From NCBI GenBank assembly GCA_026984055.1, contig JALSSX010000281.1:1-32705 (forward strand): a stretch of DNA of 32,705 nucleotides, read 5' to 3'. Made by a program: the position numbers and the translations under genes. Positions 9,497-17,928 of the stretch are shown piece by piece (positions within the stretch are counted from its first letter, which is position 1; every line of letters begins with the position of its first letter). The notes under the pieces are model-generated. The model had not been told where the DNA came from. It made no database searches and worked only from the letters and a program-made list of their open reading frames with translations. The stretch is from Sedimenticola sp. GTDB lineage: Bacteria; Pseudomonadota; Gammaproteobacteria; Chromatiales; Chromatiaceae.

Positions 9497-9509
9497 ACGT
9501 CGGATCCGG

Positions 9510-11225
9510 TCAGGATTCGGCGAGCTTGCCGAGCAGGAAGTCCACCGCGCTGTCCCGGGCGATCAGGCTGGCTGTCTCGTCGGTGCGTCCCTTGTATTCG
9601 AACTCACCGGCGTCCAGCGAGCGCTCGCCGATGACGATGCGGTGCGGGATGCCGATCAACTCCATATCCGCGAACATGAAGCCGGGGCGTACCGGCCGGT
9701 CGTCGAGTAGCACATCGATGCCAGCCGCCTGCAATTCCGCATGCAGCGACTCCGCCGCCTCGCGCACACGCGGCGATTTATCCATCTTCATTGGGCAGAT
9801 CGCGACCTCGAACGGGGCGATGGCCGCTGGCCAGACGATGCCGCGATCGTCGTGGTGTTGCTCGATCGCCGCGCCGACGACGCGCGACACGCCAATGCCG
9901 TAGCAGCCCATGATCATGGTTTGGCTCTTGCCGTTCTCGTCCAGCACCTCCGCTTGCAGCGCTTTCGCGTATTTGTCGCCGAGCTGGAAGATGTGCCCGA
10001 CCTCGATGCCGCGCGCAATGGTCAGACTGCCTATTCCATCCGGGCTGGGGTCGCCTTCCTGGACGTTGCGCAGATCGGCCGCGCGGGGCACGGGCAGGTC
10101 GCGTTCCCAGTTCACCCCAGTCAGATGTTTGCCATCCTGGTTGGCGCCGCAGGTGAAATCGACGACCGCCAGCGCGGCGTGGTCGGCAATGATCGGTATC
10201 TCCAGCCCTACCGGGCCGATGGAGCCGGCATGCGCGCCACAGACTGACGGAATCTCGTCATCACCGGCCAGCGTCAACGGCGCGGCGACGCCGTCGAGCT
10301 TGGCGGCCTTCACTTCGTTCAGCGCATGATCGCCACGCAGCACCAGCGCGATCAAGCTGCCTTCCTCCTCGCCGGCGACGATCAGGGTCTTGAGCGTTTG
10401 GCTCGCTGGTAATTTCAGGAAAGTGCTGATCTCCTCGATGCTGTGTTTTCCCGGGGTGTCGACCACCTGCATCGGCTGTCTCGGTTCGGCCCGCGCCGTC
10501 GCTGGCGGAACGGCCTCGGCCATCTCGACGTTCGCGGCATAGTCGCTATTGGTAGAGAAGGCGATGGCGTCCTCGCCGGCGGCGGCGAGGACATGGAATT
10601 CATGCGAGGCATTGCCACCGATGCTGCCGGTATCAGCCTGTACCGCGCGGAATGCAAGCCCGCAGCGGCTGAAGATGCGGCAGTAGGTTTGATACATCTG
10701 CTCGTAGGTCTGTTGCAGCGAAGTCTGATCCAGGTGGAAGGAATAGGCGTCTTTCATGAGGAATTCGCGCGCGCGCATGACGCCGAAGCGTGGCCGGATC
10801 TCATCGCGGAACTTGGTCTGGATCTGGTAGAAATTGATCGGCAGTTGCTTGTAGCTGCGCAGTTCGTTGCGCGCCAGGTCGGTGATGATCTCCTCGTGCG
10901 TCGGGCCGAGGCAGAATTCGCGCTGGTGGCGATCGCGAAAACGCAGTAATTCCGGGCCATATTGCTCCCAGCGGCCCGATTCCTGCCAAAGTTCGGCCGG
11001 TTGCACCACCGGCATCAGCGTCTCCAGCGCGCCGGCGGCGTTCATCTCTTCACGCACGATCCGTTCGACCTTGCGCAGTACGCGCAGGCCCACCGGTAGC
11101 CAGGTGTACAGGCCAGAGGCCAGCTTGCGCACCAGGCCGGCGCGTAGCATCAGTTGGTGACTGGCGATCTCGGCGTCCGCCGGGGTTTCCTTCAGGGTCT
11201 GGATATGGAAGTTGCTGGTGCGCAT
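9510..11225 (-). CDS. proS: Prolyl-tRNA synthetase (bacterial type with editing domain)
   Basis: The protein has 571 residues (E. coli ProS has 572). Class II motifs are present: motif 1 around [20 protein letters not shown], motif 2 in [20 protein letters not shown] and motif 3 in [17 protein letters not shown]. The inserted YbaK-like editing domain (INS) lies between, with [14 protein letters not shown] and [16 protein letters not shown]. The C-terminal anticodon-binding domain is last ([32 protein letters not shown], quoted in part only as [20 protein letters not shown]). It charges tRNA-Pro. The track ORF is 36 residues longer; I set the start at ATG 11225 because [15 protein letters not shown] matches the family N-terminus. 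No partner gene is adjacent. Confidence 0.97.
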   Translation of the reverse strand: MRTSNFHIQTLKETPADAEIASHQLMLRAGLVRKLASGLYTWLPVGLRVLRKVERIVREEMNAAGALETLMPVVQPAELWQESGRWEQYGPELLRFRDRHQREFCLGPTHEEIITDLARNELRSYKQLPINFYQIQTKFRDEIRPRFGVMRAREFLMKDAYSFHLDQTSLQQTYEQMYQTYCRIFSRCGLAFRAVQADTGSIGGNASHEFHVLAAAGEDAIAFSTNSDYAANVEMAEAVPPATARAEPRQPMQVVDTPGKHSIEEISTFLKLPASQTLKTLIVAGEEEGSLIALVLRGDHALNEVKAAKLDGVAAPLTLAGDDEIPSVCGAHAGSIGPVGLEIPIIADHAALAVVDFTCGANQDGKHLTGVNWERDLPVPRAADLRNVQEGDPSPDGIGSLTIARGIEVGHIFQLGDKYAKALQAEVLDENGKSQTMIMGCYGIGVSRVVGAAIEQHHDDRGIVWPAAIAPFEVAICPMKMDKSPRVREAAESLHAELQAAGIDVLLDDRPVRPGFMFADMELIGIPHRIVIGERSLDAGEFEYKGRTDETASLIARDSAVDFLLGKLAES

Positions 11226-11429
11226 GCTGGTGGTTCCCGGTCTTGGAATAAAACGCGAATATCTATGGCCAAAGTCAGCCGAACGTCGGCATAAAGTGTG
11301 TGCGCCATTCCTGGCAAGGCGCGAGGAGGCCATGGGGTGCTTTCCACAACGAGCGATACCGCCAGGGACGAAAAGGAGCGCGCAATACTTCCGAGGTTTG
11401 GCTGACCGTGGCGATATCTTACCAAAGCC

Positions 11430-12224
11430 GTGTCGAATCAGACAGGCGATCGTAAAGCCCGCCGGGTATCAGCCGCTGACTGGGGTGTGAACAGTCAAGC
11501 CGCCAGGGGACTTCCATGTCGCTTATTCAAATGCTTTATCCAATGCTGTGCGAACTCATGCAAGCGTGGTTGCCGGCGCCTGCGCTCGGGGCTTGCCGGC
11601 CTGCTGCTGAGCACCTTGCCGCTGCCGGCCTTGTCCGGGTCTCCGGGGCTGCCGGCGAGTCTGTTTAGCTGGGTTCAAAATGCCTATGGCGCCGAGGCCC
11701 GGGATCGGGTCGAGGCGTGGTCCCGATTGCTTGCGCGCGCAGCCAGTCTGCCGGAACGGCGTCAGCTCGAAGCGGTCAACGATTTTTTCAATCGGGTGCC
11801 ATATCTTTCCGACAGCCAGACCTGGGGGCGCGAGGACTACTGGGCGACGCCGGTCGAGATGCTCGCCGAGGATGCCGCCGATTGCGAGGACTACGCGATC
11901 GCAAAATACTATACCCTGCGCCAGTTGGGGGTTGCCGAGGACAAGCTGCGCATCGCTTACGTCAAGGCGTTGAATCTGGATCAGGCGCATATGGTGCTGA
12001 CCTATTATCCGACGCCGGAAGCGGTACCCTTGGTGTTGGATAATCTCCAGAGGCGCATCGAACGCGCTACCGAGCGTACCGATCTGAAACCGGTATACAG
12101 CTTCAATGGCGATGGGTTGTGGTTGGCGGTGAGTCGCGCCGAGGGCCGGCGGGTAGGCGACGCCACGCGCATCAAACTATGGCAGAATCTATTGACTAAG
12201 CTGGGCCTGGAGATGGCCCGCTGA
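11430..12224 (+). CDS. lapG: LapG-type periplasmic transglutaminase-like cysteine protease
   Basis: This is a BTLCP-family protein that in Pseudomonas cleaves the LapA-type surface adhesin and releases biofilm. The catalytic triad is visible as Cys152 ([13 protein letters not shown]), His187 ([10 protein letters not shown]) and Asp204 (LVLDNLQRR), in numbering from 11430. A hydrophobic export segment ([18 protein letters not shown]) precedes the mature domain, which fits periplasmic location. The start is uncertain: GTG 11430 and GTG 11487 are in frame, and the Cys-rich stretch before residue 50 looks unlike a real N-terminus, while an ATG with a good ribosome binding site at 11516 is in a different frame and stops after 50 codons. 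lapD follows 17 bases downstream, the standard pairing. Confidence 0.88.
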   Translation: MSNQTGDRKARRVSAADWGVNSQAARGLPCRLFKCFIQCCANSCKRGCRRLRSGLAGLLLSTLPLPALSGSPGLPASLFSWVQNAYGAEARDRVEAWSRLLARAASLPERRQLEAVNDFFNRVPYLSDSQTWGREDYWATPVEMLAEDAADCEDYAIAKYYTLRQLGVAEDKLRIAYVKALNLDQAHMVLTYYPTPEAVPLVLDNLQRRIERATERTDLKPVYSFNGDGLWLAVSRAEGRRVGDATRIKLWQNLLTKLGLEMAR

Positions 12225-12241
12225 TTATCGAGAATCCCTTC

Positions 12242-14194
12242 ATGAGTTTGTCCCGACAACTGGTCGTCCTGATCGTTCTGCTGCTGCTGTTGGCGTTTGC
12301 CGGCAGTTTTTGGATCGCCTTGGGCAATACCCGAGACTATGTGCAGCAACAGTCCGCCTCGCACGCGCGTGATACCGCCAGGGCGCTGGGGCTGGCGGCG
12401 AGTACCGCGTTGCGCGACGAGGACCGGGCGACCCTGATTGCGATGGCTCGTGCGTTGTTCGACAGCGGCTACTACGAAGCGCTGCGCATATTGAAGGCAG
12501 ATGGTGAGGCGCTCGTGGACCTGCGCCAGCCGGGTGATCCGGATGTGCCGGAATGGTTTCGCCATCTGTGGCCGCTGACACCGGCTGAGCAGGCCGCGTC
12601 GGTGATGGCTGGCTGGCGGCAGGCGGGGCGGGTTGTCGTGCAGAGCCATCCGGGACTGGCGTATCGCCAGCTGTGGAACAATGCGCGGGATCTGTTGCTG
12701 TGGTTTTTGCTGCTTGCCGCGGTTGCGTTGGTGTTGGGTTTGTTGCTGCTGCGCGCGTTGCTGCGCCCGCTGCAATCGATCGAGGCGCGCGCGCTGGCGA
12801 TCAGCGAGCAGGATTTCGGTCATATCGAGGAGCGTCCGCGTAGCCGCGAGCTGGCGCGCATCGTCACCGCGATGAATCATGCCACCGATCGCATCCGGCG
12901 GATGCTCGCGGATAAGGATAAGCTGGTTGCCGCATTACGCGAGCAGGTCTATCAGCACCCGGTCACCCATCTGCCTAACCGGCGCTTCTTCATGAATCAC
13001 CTGGAGCGCGAACTGGATTCGCCGGAAACCGATGCATCCGGCGCTCTGCTGTTGATCCAGGTGGCTGGTTTCAAGGGCTATAACGATCGCAATGGCTACG
13101 CTAGGGGCGATGAACTGCTGCGGCGCGTGGCCGATGTGCTGACTCCCCTGGCCAGTGAGAAGATGCGGCTGGCCCATCTGAACGGCGGTGATTTCATCTT
13201 GCTGGCGGCGGGCTCGGGACGCGATCAGAGCCTGCAACTCGCGAAGCGGCTGCGTGATGCCGTCGGTGTGGAATTGATCGATACGTTGCTGGATTGTCAT
13301 ATCGGCATCGCTTTCTATCAATGTCCCGAACTTGGGCAAGCGCTGCTGGCGCGTGCTGACACGGCCTTGCGCAAGGCCGCCGGGGATATCGAATGTATCG
13401 GCGTGTCGGAGGATATTGCCGTTGAAATGCTCGATGGCTACACCGTCGCGGCCTGGCGCGAGGAACTGCGGCATGCGGTCGATGACCAGCGGGTTCTGTT
13501 CGCACTGCAGCCGGTAAAGCCAGCGCGGGAAACGGCAGCGGCGCGAGAGGTACTGCACCTTGAGGCACTGATGCGGCTGCGCCTTCGCGCGGATGATAGC
13601 ATTGTCACGGCCGGTCGGTTTCTGCCGGTCGCGGAACGCTTTGGCCTGGCAGATGGTTTGGATGTGGCCCTGCTGGGAGCGGTGCTGGCCTGGCTCCGGG
13701 AACAAAAGGTGGGAGCGCGCCGCCGAATTGCCGTGAATCTGTCGGCGCAAAGCCTGGCGAAGGAATCCGAGGCTGGTGCGATTGCCACGTTGCTCGAAGC
13801 ATACGCCGATCTCTGCGGCGATTTTCTGTCGCTGGAGGTCAGCGAACGATTGGTCACCCGCATGCCCGGTCATATCGTAATATTGCGTGATCTGGCCGAC
13901 CGATTCGGCGTGGAACTCGGCGTGGATCACGTCGGCACCGGGTTCGATTCCTTCGCCTATATCAATGCGCTCAGGCCAGCCTACATGAAGATAGATGGCA
14001 GCTTTGTGCGTGATGTCGAGTCCAATCCCGACAATCAATTCTACATCCGCGCGTTGGGTGATATCTGTCGAGGGCTTGGCAGCCTGGTGGTGGCCGAATG
14101 CGTCGAGTCCGAGGAGGTGATGAGTCAGTTGACTGCGTTCGGAGTGGATGCGTTGCAAGGCTATCAGGTGGGAAAGCCGACGCTTGTGGTATGA
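12242..14194 (+). CDS. lapD: LapD-type c-di-GMP receptor (degenerate GGDEF-EAL)
   Basis: This is a 650-residue inner-membrane receptor. It has TM1 (about 7-27), a periplasmic LapD/MoxY N-terminal domain (28-148), TM2 (150-172), HAMP (about 172-225), then GGDEF-like and EAL-like domains. Both catalytic motifs are degraded: GGDEF is replaced by NGGDF, and the EAL domain keeps EALMRLR but reads DHVGTGFDS where active enzymes have DDFGTG. This fits a binding-only receptor. By family knowledge, c-di-GMP binding to the EAL domain makes the periplasmic domain hold LapG, protecting the adhesin. It lies directly behind lapG. No LapA-type adhesin or type I secretion gene is in this window. Confidence 0.92.
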   Translation: MSLSRQLVVLIVLLLLLAFAGSFWIALGNTRDYVQQQSASHARDTARALGLAASTALRDEDRATLIAMARALFDSGYYEALRILKADGEALVDLRQPGDPDVPEWFRHLWPLTPAEQAASVMAGWRQAGRVVVQSHPGLAYRQLWNNARDLLLWFLLLAAVALVLGLLLLRALLRPLQSIEARALAISEQDFGHIEERPRSRELARIVTAMNHATDRIRRMLADKDKLVAALREQVYQHPVTHLPNRRFFMNHLERELDSPETDASGALLLIQVAGFKGYNDRNGYARGDELLRRVADVLTPLASEKMRLAHLNGGDFILLAAGSGRDQSLQLAKRLRDAVGVELIDTLLDCHIGIAFYQCPELGQALLARADTALRKAAGDIECIGVSEDIAVEMLDGYTVAAWREELRHAVDDQRVLFALQPVKPARETAAAREVLHLEALMRLRLRADDSIVTAGRFLPVAERFGLADGLDVALLGAVLAWLREQKVGARRRIAVNLSAQSLAKESEAGAIATLLEAYADLCGDFLSLEVSERLVTRMPGHIVILRDLADRFGVELGVDHVGTGFDSFAYINALRPAYMKIDGSFVRDVESNPDNQFYIRALGDICRGLGSLVVAECVESEEVMSQLTAFGVDALQGYQVGKPTLVV

Positions 14195-14195
14195 C

Positions 14196-14212
14196 TGTCA
14201 AGATATTTTACA
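14196..14212. promoter_or_regulatory. 17-nt motif TGTCAAGATATTTTACA, possible activator site
   Basis: This motif matches TGTCAGTATATTTTACA at 26699-26715 in 15 of 17 positions, and both copies are followed a few bases later by GGCCTG. Here ACTGTCA (14194-14200) also pairs with TGACAGT (14219-14225). It lies about 110 bases upstream of a sigma-54-type promoter, a typical distance for an enhancer-binding protein. The function is inferred from position and recurrence only. Confidence 0.5.
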
Positions 14213-14322
14213 GCGGCCTGACAGTCTGAGTAGCGGTGATATTCGACGTTGGAACCACAAGGGCTTTATAAGTCTTTGTTTATCGCGTATTATTGAAATG
14301 CGTTGGAGTTTCTTGTTTTAGC

Positions 14323-14340
14323 TTGGCGCGATTATTGCAT
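14323..14340 (+). promoter_or_regulatory. Sigma-54 (RpoN) type -24/-12 promoter
   Basis: TTGGCGCGATTATTGCAT fits the RpoN consensus TGGCACG-N4-TTGC almost perfectly: TGGCGCG, a 4-base spacer, TTGCA, and the GG and GC doublets separated correctly. Transcription would start near 14350 and leave a leader of about 90 bases before the small exported protein gene. An activator would be required; the 17-nt motif upstream is a candidate binding site. Confidence 0.7.
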
Positions 14341-14442
14341 TTGTTTCTTGGGTTTCCGCTGCCTGTTTTCCCCAATATTCGATGGTGTCGGCGGTATTTC
14401 GGGTGCGGTTTTTACGCAAGATGAATTTTCGAGGTGATGGTA

Positions 14443-14847
14443 ATGTTAAGGAGAATCTACTCACTGATGTTGGGTGGGATGTTGCTGGTGGCGGGCAGCG
14501 CCAATGCGGGCATCGCGGACGATCTGATGGCTTTGGTAAACAGTGGCAAGACCCTCGCCGATGCGGTGGCGCAGCTGGTTGCGGCGGATCCGGCCAAGGC
14601 CGGTGATATCGTTTCCGTTGCCGCGGATCTCGTCTATCGCCTCTCACCGGAGCAGTGTGCCCTGGATGAGCGGAACAAACCGCTGCGTGATTGCGGCGAT
14701 GGCATCGTGGCCTCGGCAATTGCCGCGGGCGGTGATCCGGGCGACGTGACGGAAGCCGCGGCCGCAGGCCTGGCTTCCGCCGGTGGCGGCGGAGGGATTG
14801 CCGGGGGAAGCAGTGGCGGTGGCGGATTGACTGCCAGCGGGGGGTGA
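14443..14847 (+). CDS. Small exported protein with glycine-rich C-terminus
   Basis: This is a 134-residue protein I do not recognise by name. Residues 1-22 are a clear signal peptide ending GSANA. The mature part has two Ala-rich helical repeats of similar pattern (LVAADPAKAGDIVSVAADL and AIAAGGDPGDVTEAAAAGL), a cysteine pair between them (Cys72 and Cys84, likely a disulfide), and a C-terminal tail rich in Gly and Ser from about residue 113. The start at ATG 14443 is supported by GAGGTGAT five bases upstream. It lies downstream of a sigma-54-type promoter and leads the exopolysaccharide export genes, so a role in the extracellular matrix is plausible but unproven. Confidence 0.8.
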   Translation: MLRRIYSLMLGGMLLVAGSANAGIADDLMALVNSGKTLADAVAQLVAADPAKAGDIVSVAADLVYRLSPEQCALDERNKPLRDCGDGIVASAIAAGGDPGDVTEAAAAGLASAGGGGGIAGGSSGGGGLTASGG

Positions 14848-15413
14848 TGGTATCAGTATGACCGGTTGCGACAATGCAATATACACGAAGCAGGCTCTGG
14901 CAGCCGGATTTCTCCTGACATTGAAGTGACGCAACGAGCAATACGAGCCGTTCCCTGACGAATCGTGCCGAGGCATGGCGATTTTTGGGGTTCGAATCGC
15001 TTGTCGGGAGGCATGTTTGTTATTCCATGGCATGCGGCGCGACGTGATTCTTCATTGGGGTAATATACCGGGGTGATCCGATGTGCCGTCCGCCTTGCGG
15101 TTTGACCCCAAGCCATTTTGCTACCGAAGCACTTTTGCGTGATCGGCATCTTTAAACCTAATTGAGTATTGTTTTGTAACTATTCAACGAGTCGTTCGCG
15201 GGCAAAGTCACTGTTCGGATTGCTTTGAAAACCATCAAGCCATCAATCGAGGCAATAAATGCCCGGGTCACGGATGGTATATGGATCATTTTGGGGGGGC
15301 AATTGTCGAGGATTTGCAAGGGTAAGCGGGCATTATTGAACGCAGAGATGGCGTATTTTTGACTGGTTGCATTGATTTTTACGTTTTGACTTTAGCGATT
15401 GATGGAGCGGGGC
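14848..15413. other. Long intergenic region without a recognisable gene
   Basis: These 566 bases between the Gly-rich protein and the beta-barrel gene hold only very short open frames, none with both a good ribosome binding site and a plausible product. A run of seven G occurs near 15295. I looked for a c-di-GMP (GEMM) riboswitch and an RfaH ops element because of the context, and found neither. The length suggests a regulated promoter or leader RNA for the beta-barrel gene. Confidence 0.5.
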
Positions 15414-16622
15414 ATGTGGGTACGGCAGCAGTTTTTGGAATGGGCGATACTGGTGATGTTGTTATCCTGCTTGGGTGTGAGCCAGGCGGAAACCTATGCG
15501 GACACCTATGCTCGCGAAAGCGGTGGCGGTCGCCCGGTACCAGGCTTTTACGGTAGCATCGAGGGTAATCTGGTCTCCGATGAGAATATTCGTCGCACCG
15601 ATTCCGACGAACAGTTCTCCCTGGTACCCATGATAAAGCCAGATATGAGTTGGGTGGCCGTGGAGCGTAAACACGTCTTTCGTCTTGGTTATCAGGGTAC
15701 CTATGCGCGTTTTCTGTCCAATCACTTCGAGGATTTTGACGATACCACGCTCTATGGCGATGCCTTTCTGAGTCATTCGAAGCGATTGCGCACGGCGTTT
15801 GGCGCGGCGTTTCGCCGTGGTCATGATGAGCGCGGGGCCTCGGGTATCATCGATATCTTCCAACGGCCAAATATCTGGAATCAGTGGTCTTTCCAGGCCG
15901 AGGGCCTGTATGGCCGGAAGATCGCCAAGGCGCAGGCCGGCCTACGTTGGGAGGCCGACCGCCGGCGCTACCTGAACAACAACCAGGATTTCCGGGATTA
16001 CAACGATTGGCGCCTGACCGGGTTGTTCGTGTACAACCTGGGGTCGAAAACTCAGTTGTTCTTCGAGCCTAGCTATGAAAAGCGTAATTATCTAAGCTCT
16101 TTCGACAGTGTGGCCCCCGATCTGGATAACAGCACGATGCGTTATTTGCTTGGCATCTCCTGGGAACTGACGGCCAAGACCACAGGGGTGTTCAAGGCGG
16201 GTTATTACAACCGTGACTATGATGGTGATGTGTACGAGGACGGCGATGGTCTGGCGGTGTCGGCGGATATCACTTGGCAGCCAAAGACCTACAGCAAGGT
16301 CAACTTGGTGTTGTCGCGGGATATCAACGATGCGACTCAGACGGTGGCGACCAACTATGTCTCGACGCTGGCGAAACTTTCATGGGAACACCAGTTGCCA
16401 CGTTTCAAGACCCTGGAACTCGGGGTCAGTTACCAGAACGATGACTATAATGTATTGCGTGAAGATGATATCTATAACGTTAATATTGGTTTCAGCCAGT
16501 CATTGAGTCGTCGTCTTTCCGTTGGTATCCGGTATGACTACGATAACCGCGACTCGAATCTCATCGGTAACAATTACAGGGACAACCGCATCACCCTGGG
16601 CGTGAGGTATGTGTTCCGCTAG
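15414..16622 (+). CDS. Outer-membrane beta-barrel protein of exopolysaccharide locus
   Basis: This is a 402-residue protein. Residues 1-25 (WVRQQFLEWAILVMLLSCLG...SQA) form a signal peptide. The rest alternates polar and hydrophobic residues in many amphipathic beta strands with aromatic ends (GYQGTYARFLSN, YGDAFLSHSKRLRTAF, LFFEPSYEKRNYLSS, KAGYYNRDYDG, SVGIRYDYDNRDSN), ending ITLGVRYVFR. This is the pattern of the outer-membrane BBP2_2/EpsL-like barrels found in exosortase-linked exopolysaccharide clusters. I count roughly 16 strands by eye. Start 15414 is preferred over 15402 because GGAG lies six bases upstream. It probably forms the outer-membrane pore for polymer secretion or a matrix anchor; which of these cannot be told from sequence alone. 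Confidence 0.85.
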   Translation: MWVRQQFLEWAILVMLLSCLGVSQAETYADTYARESGGGRPVPGFYGSIEGNLVSDENIRRTDSDEQFSLVPMIKPDMSWVAVERKHVFRLGYQGTYARFLSNHFEDFDDTTLYGDAFLSHSKRLRTAFGAAFRRGHDERGASGIIDIFQRPNIWNQWSFQAEGLYGRKIAKAQAGLRWEADRRRYLNNNQDFRDYNDWRLTGLFVYNLGSKTQLFFEPSYEKRNYLSSFDSVAPDLDNSTMRYLLGISWELTAKTTGVFKAGYYNRDYDGDVYEDGDGLAVSADITWQPKTYSKVNLVLSRDINDATQTVATNYVSTLAKLSWEHQLPRFKTLELGVSYQNDDYNVLREDDIYNVNIGFSQSLSRRLSVGIRYDYDNRDSNLIGNNYRDNRITLGVRYVFR

Positions 16623-17008
16623 GGGGATGTTGACAGGCCCTAGTTGCAACCGGGTTCCGTTGCCTGAATGGCTCCAATCCTTGGGCTTTGGTGGGGTACG
16701 TGAAGGCGGTTTCGCGGGCTGTGGCTATGTAGCGGCGGCATGTTTTGTTTCCAGCATGGCGGTCAGCGTGAAAGTCGGTTGTCTGTGGGCCGCCGTGATA
16801 CGTCCCTTGTAGGCTTGGCCTCGGCATAATCCACAGTGTGTGCTGCCTCGGGCATATTCCGCAACCGAGACATTGGCAGCTTTTTCATGAAGGCGGGGTT
16901 GCCATTATGAAAGCTCGCGTCGCTTGAGACTGCGGTTCACTACCGAGCGGGAACCACTTCCATGTGGTGCTGTCGGACGGCGAATGGCCATAAGCAAGAG
17001 GTGGAATC
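16623..17008. other. Intergenic region with short inverted repeats, no gene
   Basis: There are 386 bases between the barrel gene and the export protein. Right at the barrel stop, CTAGGG...CCCTAG and then GCAAC...GTTGC could form two weak hairpins, possibly a terminator, though no T-run follows. I see no protein-coding frame with support and no convincing sigma-70 or sigma-54 promoter. Confidence 0.4.
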
Positions 17009-17548
17009 ATGTGGTGTGACAGTGTGCTGACGAGGATCCTCGTTCTCTGGGTGATGGTAATGCTATCTCCGCTGGTTTCCGCTGGGGAGCGAAGCTACCG
17101 AATCGATTCGGAAGACGTTTTGTCGGTAACTGTGTTCGACGAGCCGGAGTTGAGTGTCGAGGAGTTGAGAGTTTCCGCGGATGGCACGATATCCATGCCG
17201 CTGCTTGGCGCGATCAAGGTCAAGTCGCTGACCACGGATCAGGTCGAAAAGAAGATCGCCCGACTCCTTGCCGATGGTTATCTGAAGAATCCGCGCGTCA
17301 ATGTCTCCGTTGTCGAATACCGTTTCGTCTATGTCAATGGCGCGGTCAAGACGCCGGGTGGCTATAACTATCAGGATGGGCTCACCGTCCAGAGGGCTAT
17401 CGTGTTGGCTGGCGGACTGGACGAACGCGCCTCGGAAGACAAGATCACGATCACTCACGAGGGTGACGAGGATCACCCAGTACGCGTGGACATGAATGAT
17501 CCGGTGCGTCCAGGTGACGTGATTTCCGTGGGAGAAAGTTTCTTCTGA
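17009..17548 (+). CDS. Polysaccharide export protein, Wza/EpsE family (short form)
   Basis: This is a 179-residue periplasmic/outer-membrane export protein. A signal peptide (residues 1-26, ending LVSAGE) precedes a Poly_export domain (YRIDSEDVLSVTVFDEPELS...ADGTISMPLLGAIKVKSLT) and one SLBB domain (YVNGAVKTPGGYNYQDGLTV...AGGLDERASEDKI). It ends shortly after, as in EpsE-like proteins of exosortase-associated clusters; E. coli Wza is about twice as long, with extra SLBB repeats and an outer-membrane helix. There is no lipobox cysteine at the cleavage site, unlike Wza. AGAGGTGG lies upstream of ATG 17009. It works with the tyrosine kinase downstream to move polymer across the envelope. Confidence 0.92.
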   Translation: MWCDSVLTRILVLWVMVMLSPLVSAGERSYRIDSEDVLSVTVFDEPELSVEELRVSADGTISMPLLGAIKVKSLTTDQVEKKIARLLADGYLKNPRVNVSVVEYRFVYVNGAVKTPGGYNYQDGLTVQRAIVLAGGLDERASEDKITITHEGDEDHPVRVDMNDPVRPGDVISVGESFF

Positions 17549-17928
17549 TTGCCGCCGGTCGCTTTGCTTTATCGTCACGGTCAGCCGAACATCGGATTTT
17601 ATTGATCCGGCGACCAATCGCGCCGCCAGGGGCGGAATCGGACGTGCGATATTTCCGGGGCTTGACTGGTCGTTGCTGTGCCATCACGGTTTCTGGGTTT
17701 CGTTTGATCGGTATCATATTTCCCGGGAGCGCGCGGGTTTCAGGGATATTCGGGCATCGCGCCTGGTTGGCGGCGCCTGTAGTATCATGCGGGAACTCCA
17801 TTGTCCGGTAGTGTCATGATTTGTTTATTCCTTTCTGTTCTCCGTGGCGCCTGGGGCCGACCTCGAATGCCATGGTATTCCGCGCGCATGCATTCTGTTT
17901 CTTCCGGGACAAGGTAGGCTGAAAGCTT
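17549..17928. other. Intergenic region before the tyrosine kinase, no gene seen
   Basis: These 380 bases contain only short frames without ribosome binding sites. I see no palindrome, terminator with T-run or clear promoter. The long spacing between genes that normally sit close together suggests separate regulation of the kinase transcript, or lost genes. Confidence 0.4.

Noticed and set aside
12935-14158. 407-residue minus-strand frame antisense to lapD
   Set aside because: Shadow of the lapD reading frame; its translation is rich in His, Gln and Arg with no domain or ribosome binding site.
14388-14400. GGCGGTATTTC, a near-ops sequence before the exported Gly-rich protein
   Set aside because: It misses the invariant G of GGCGGTAG; one mismatch in the core is too much to call a site.
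14848-17008. Possible c-di-GMP (GEMM) riboswitch in the long spacers of the exopolysaccharide locus
   Set aside because: I looked for the conserved cores and did not find them.
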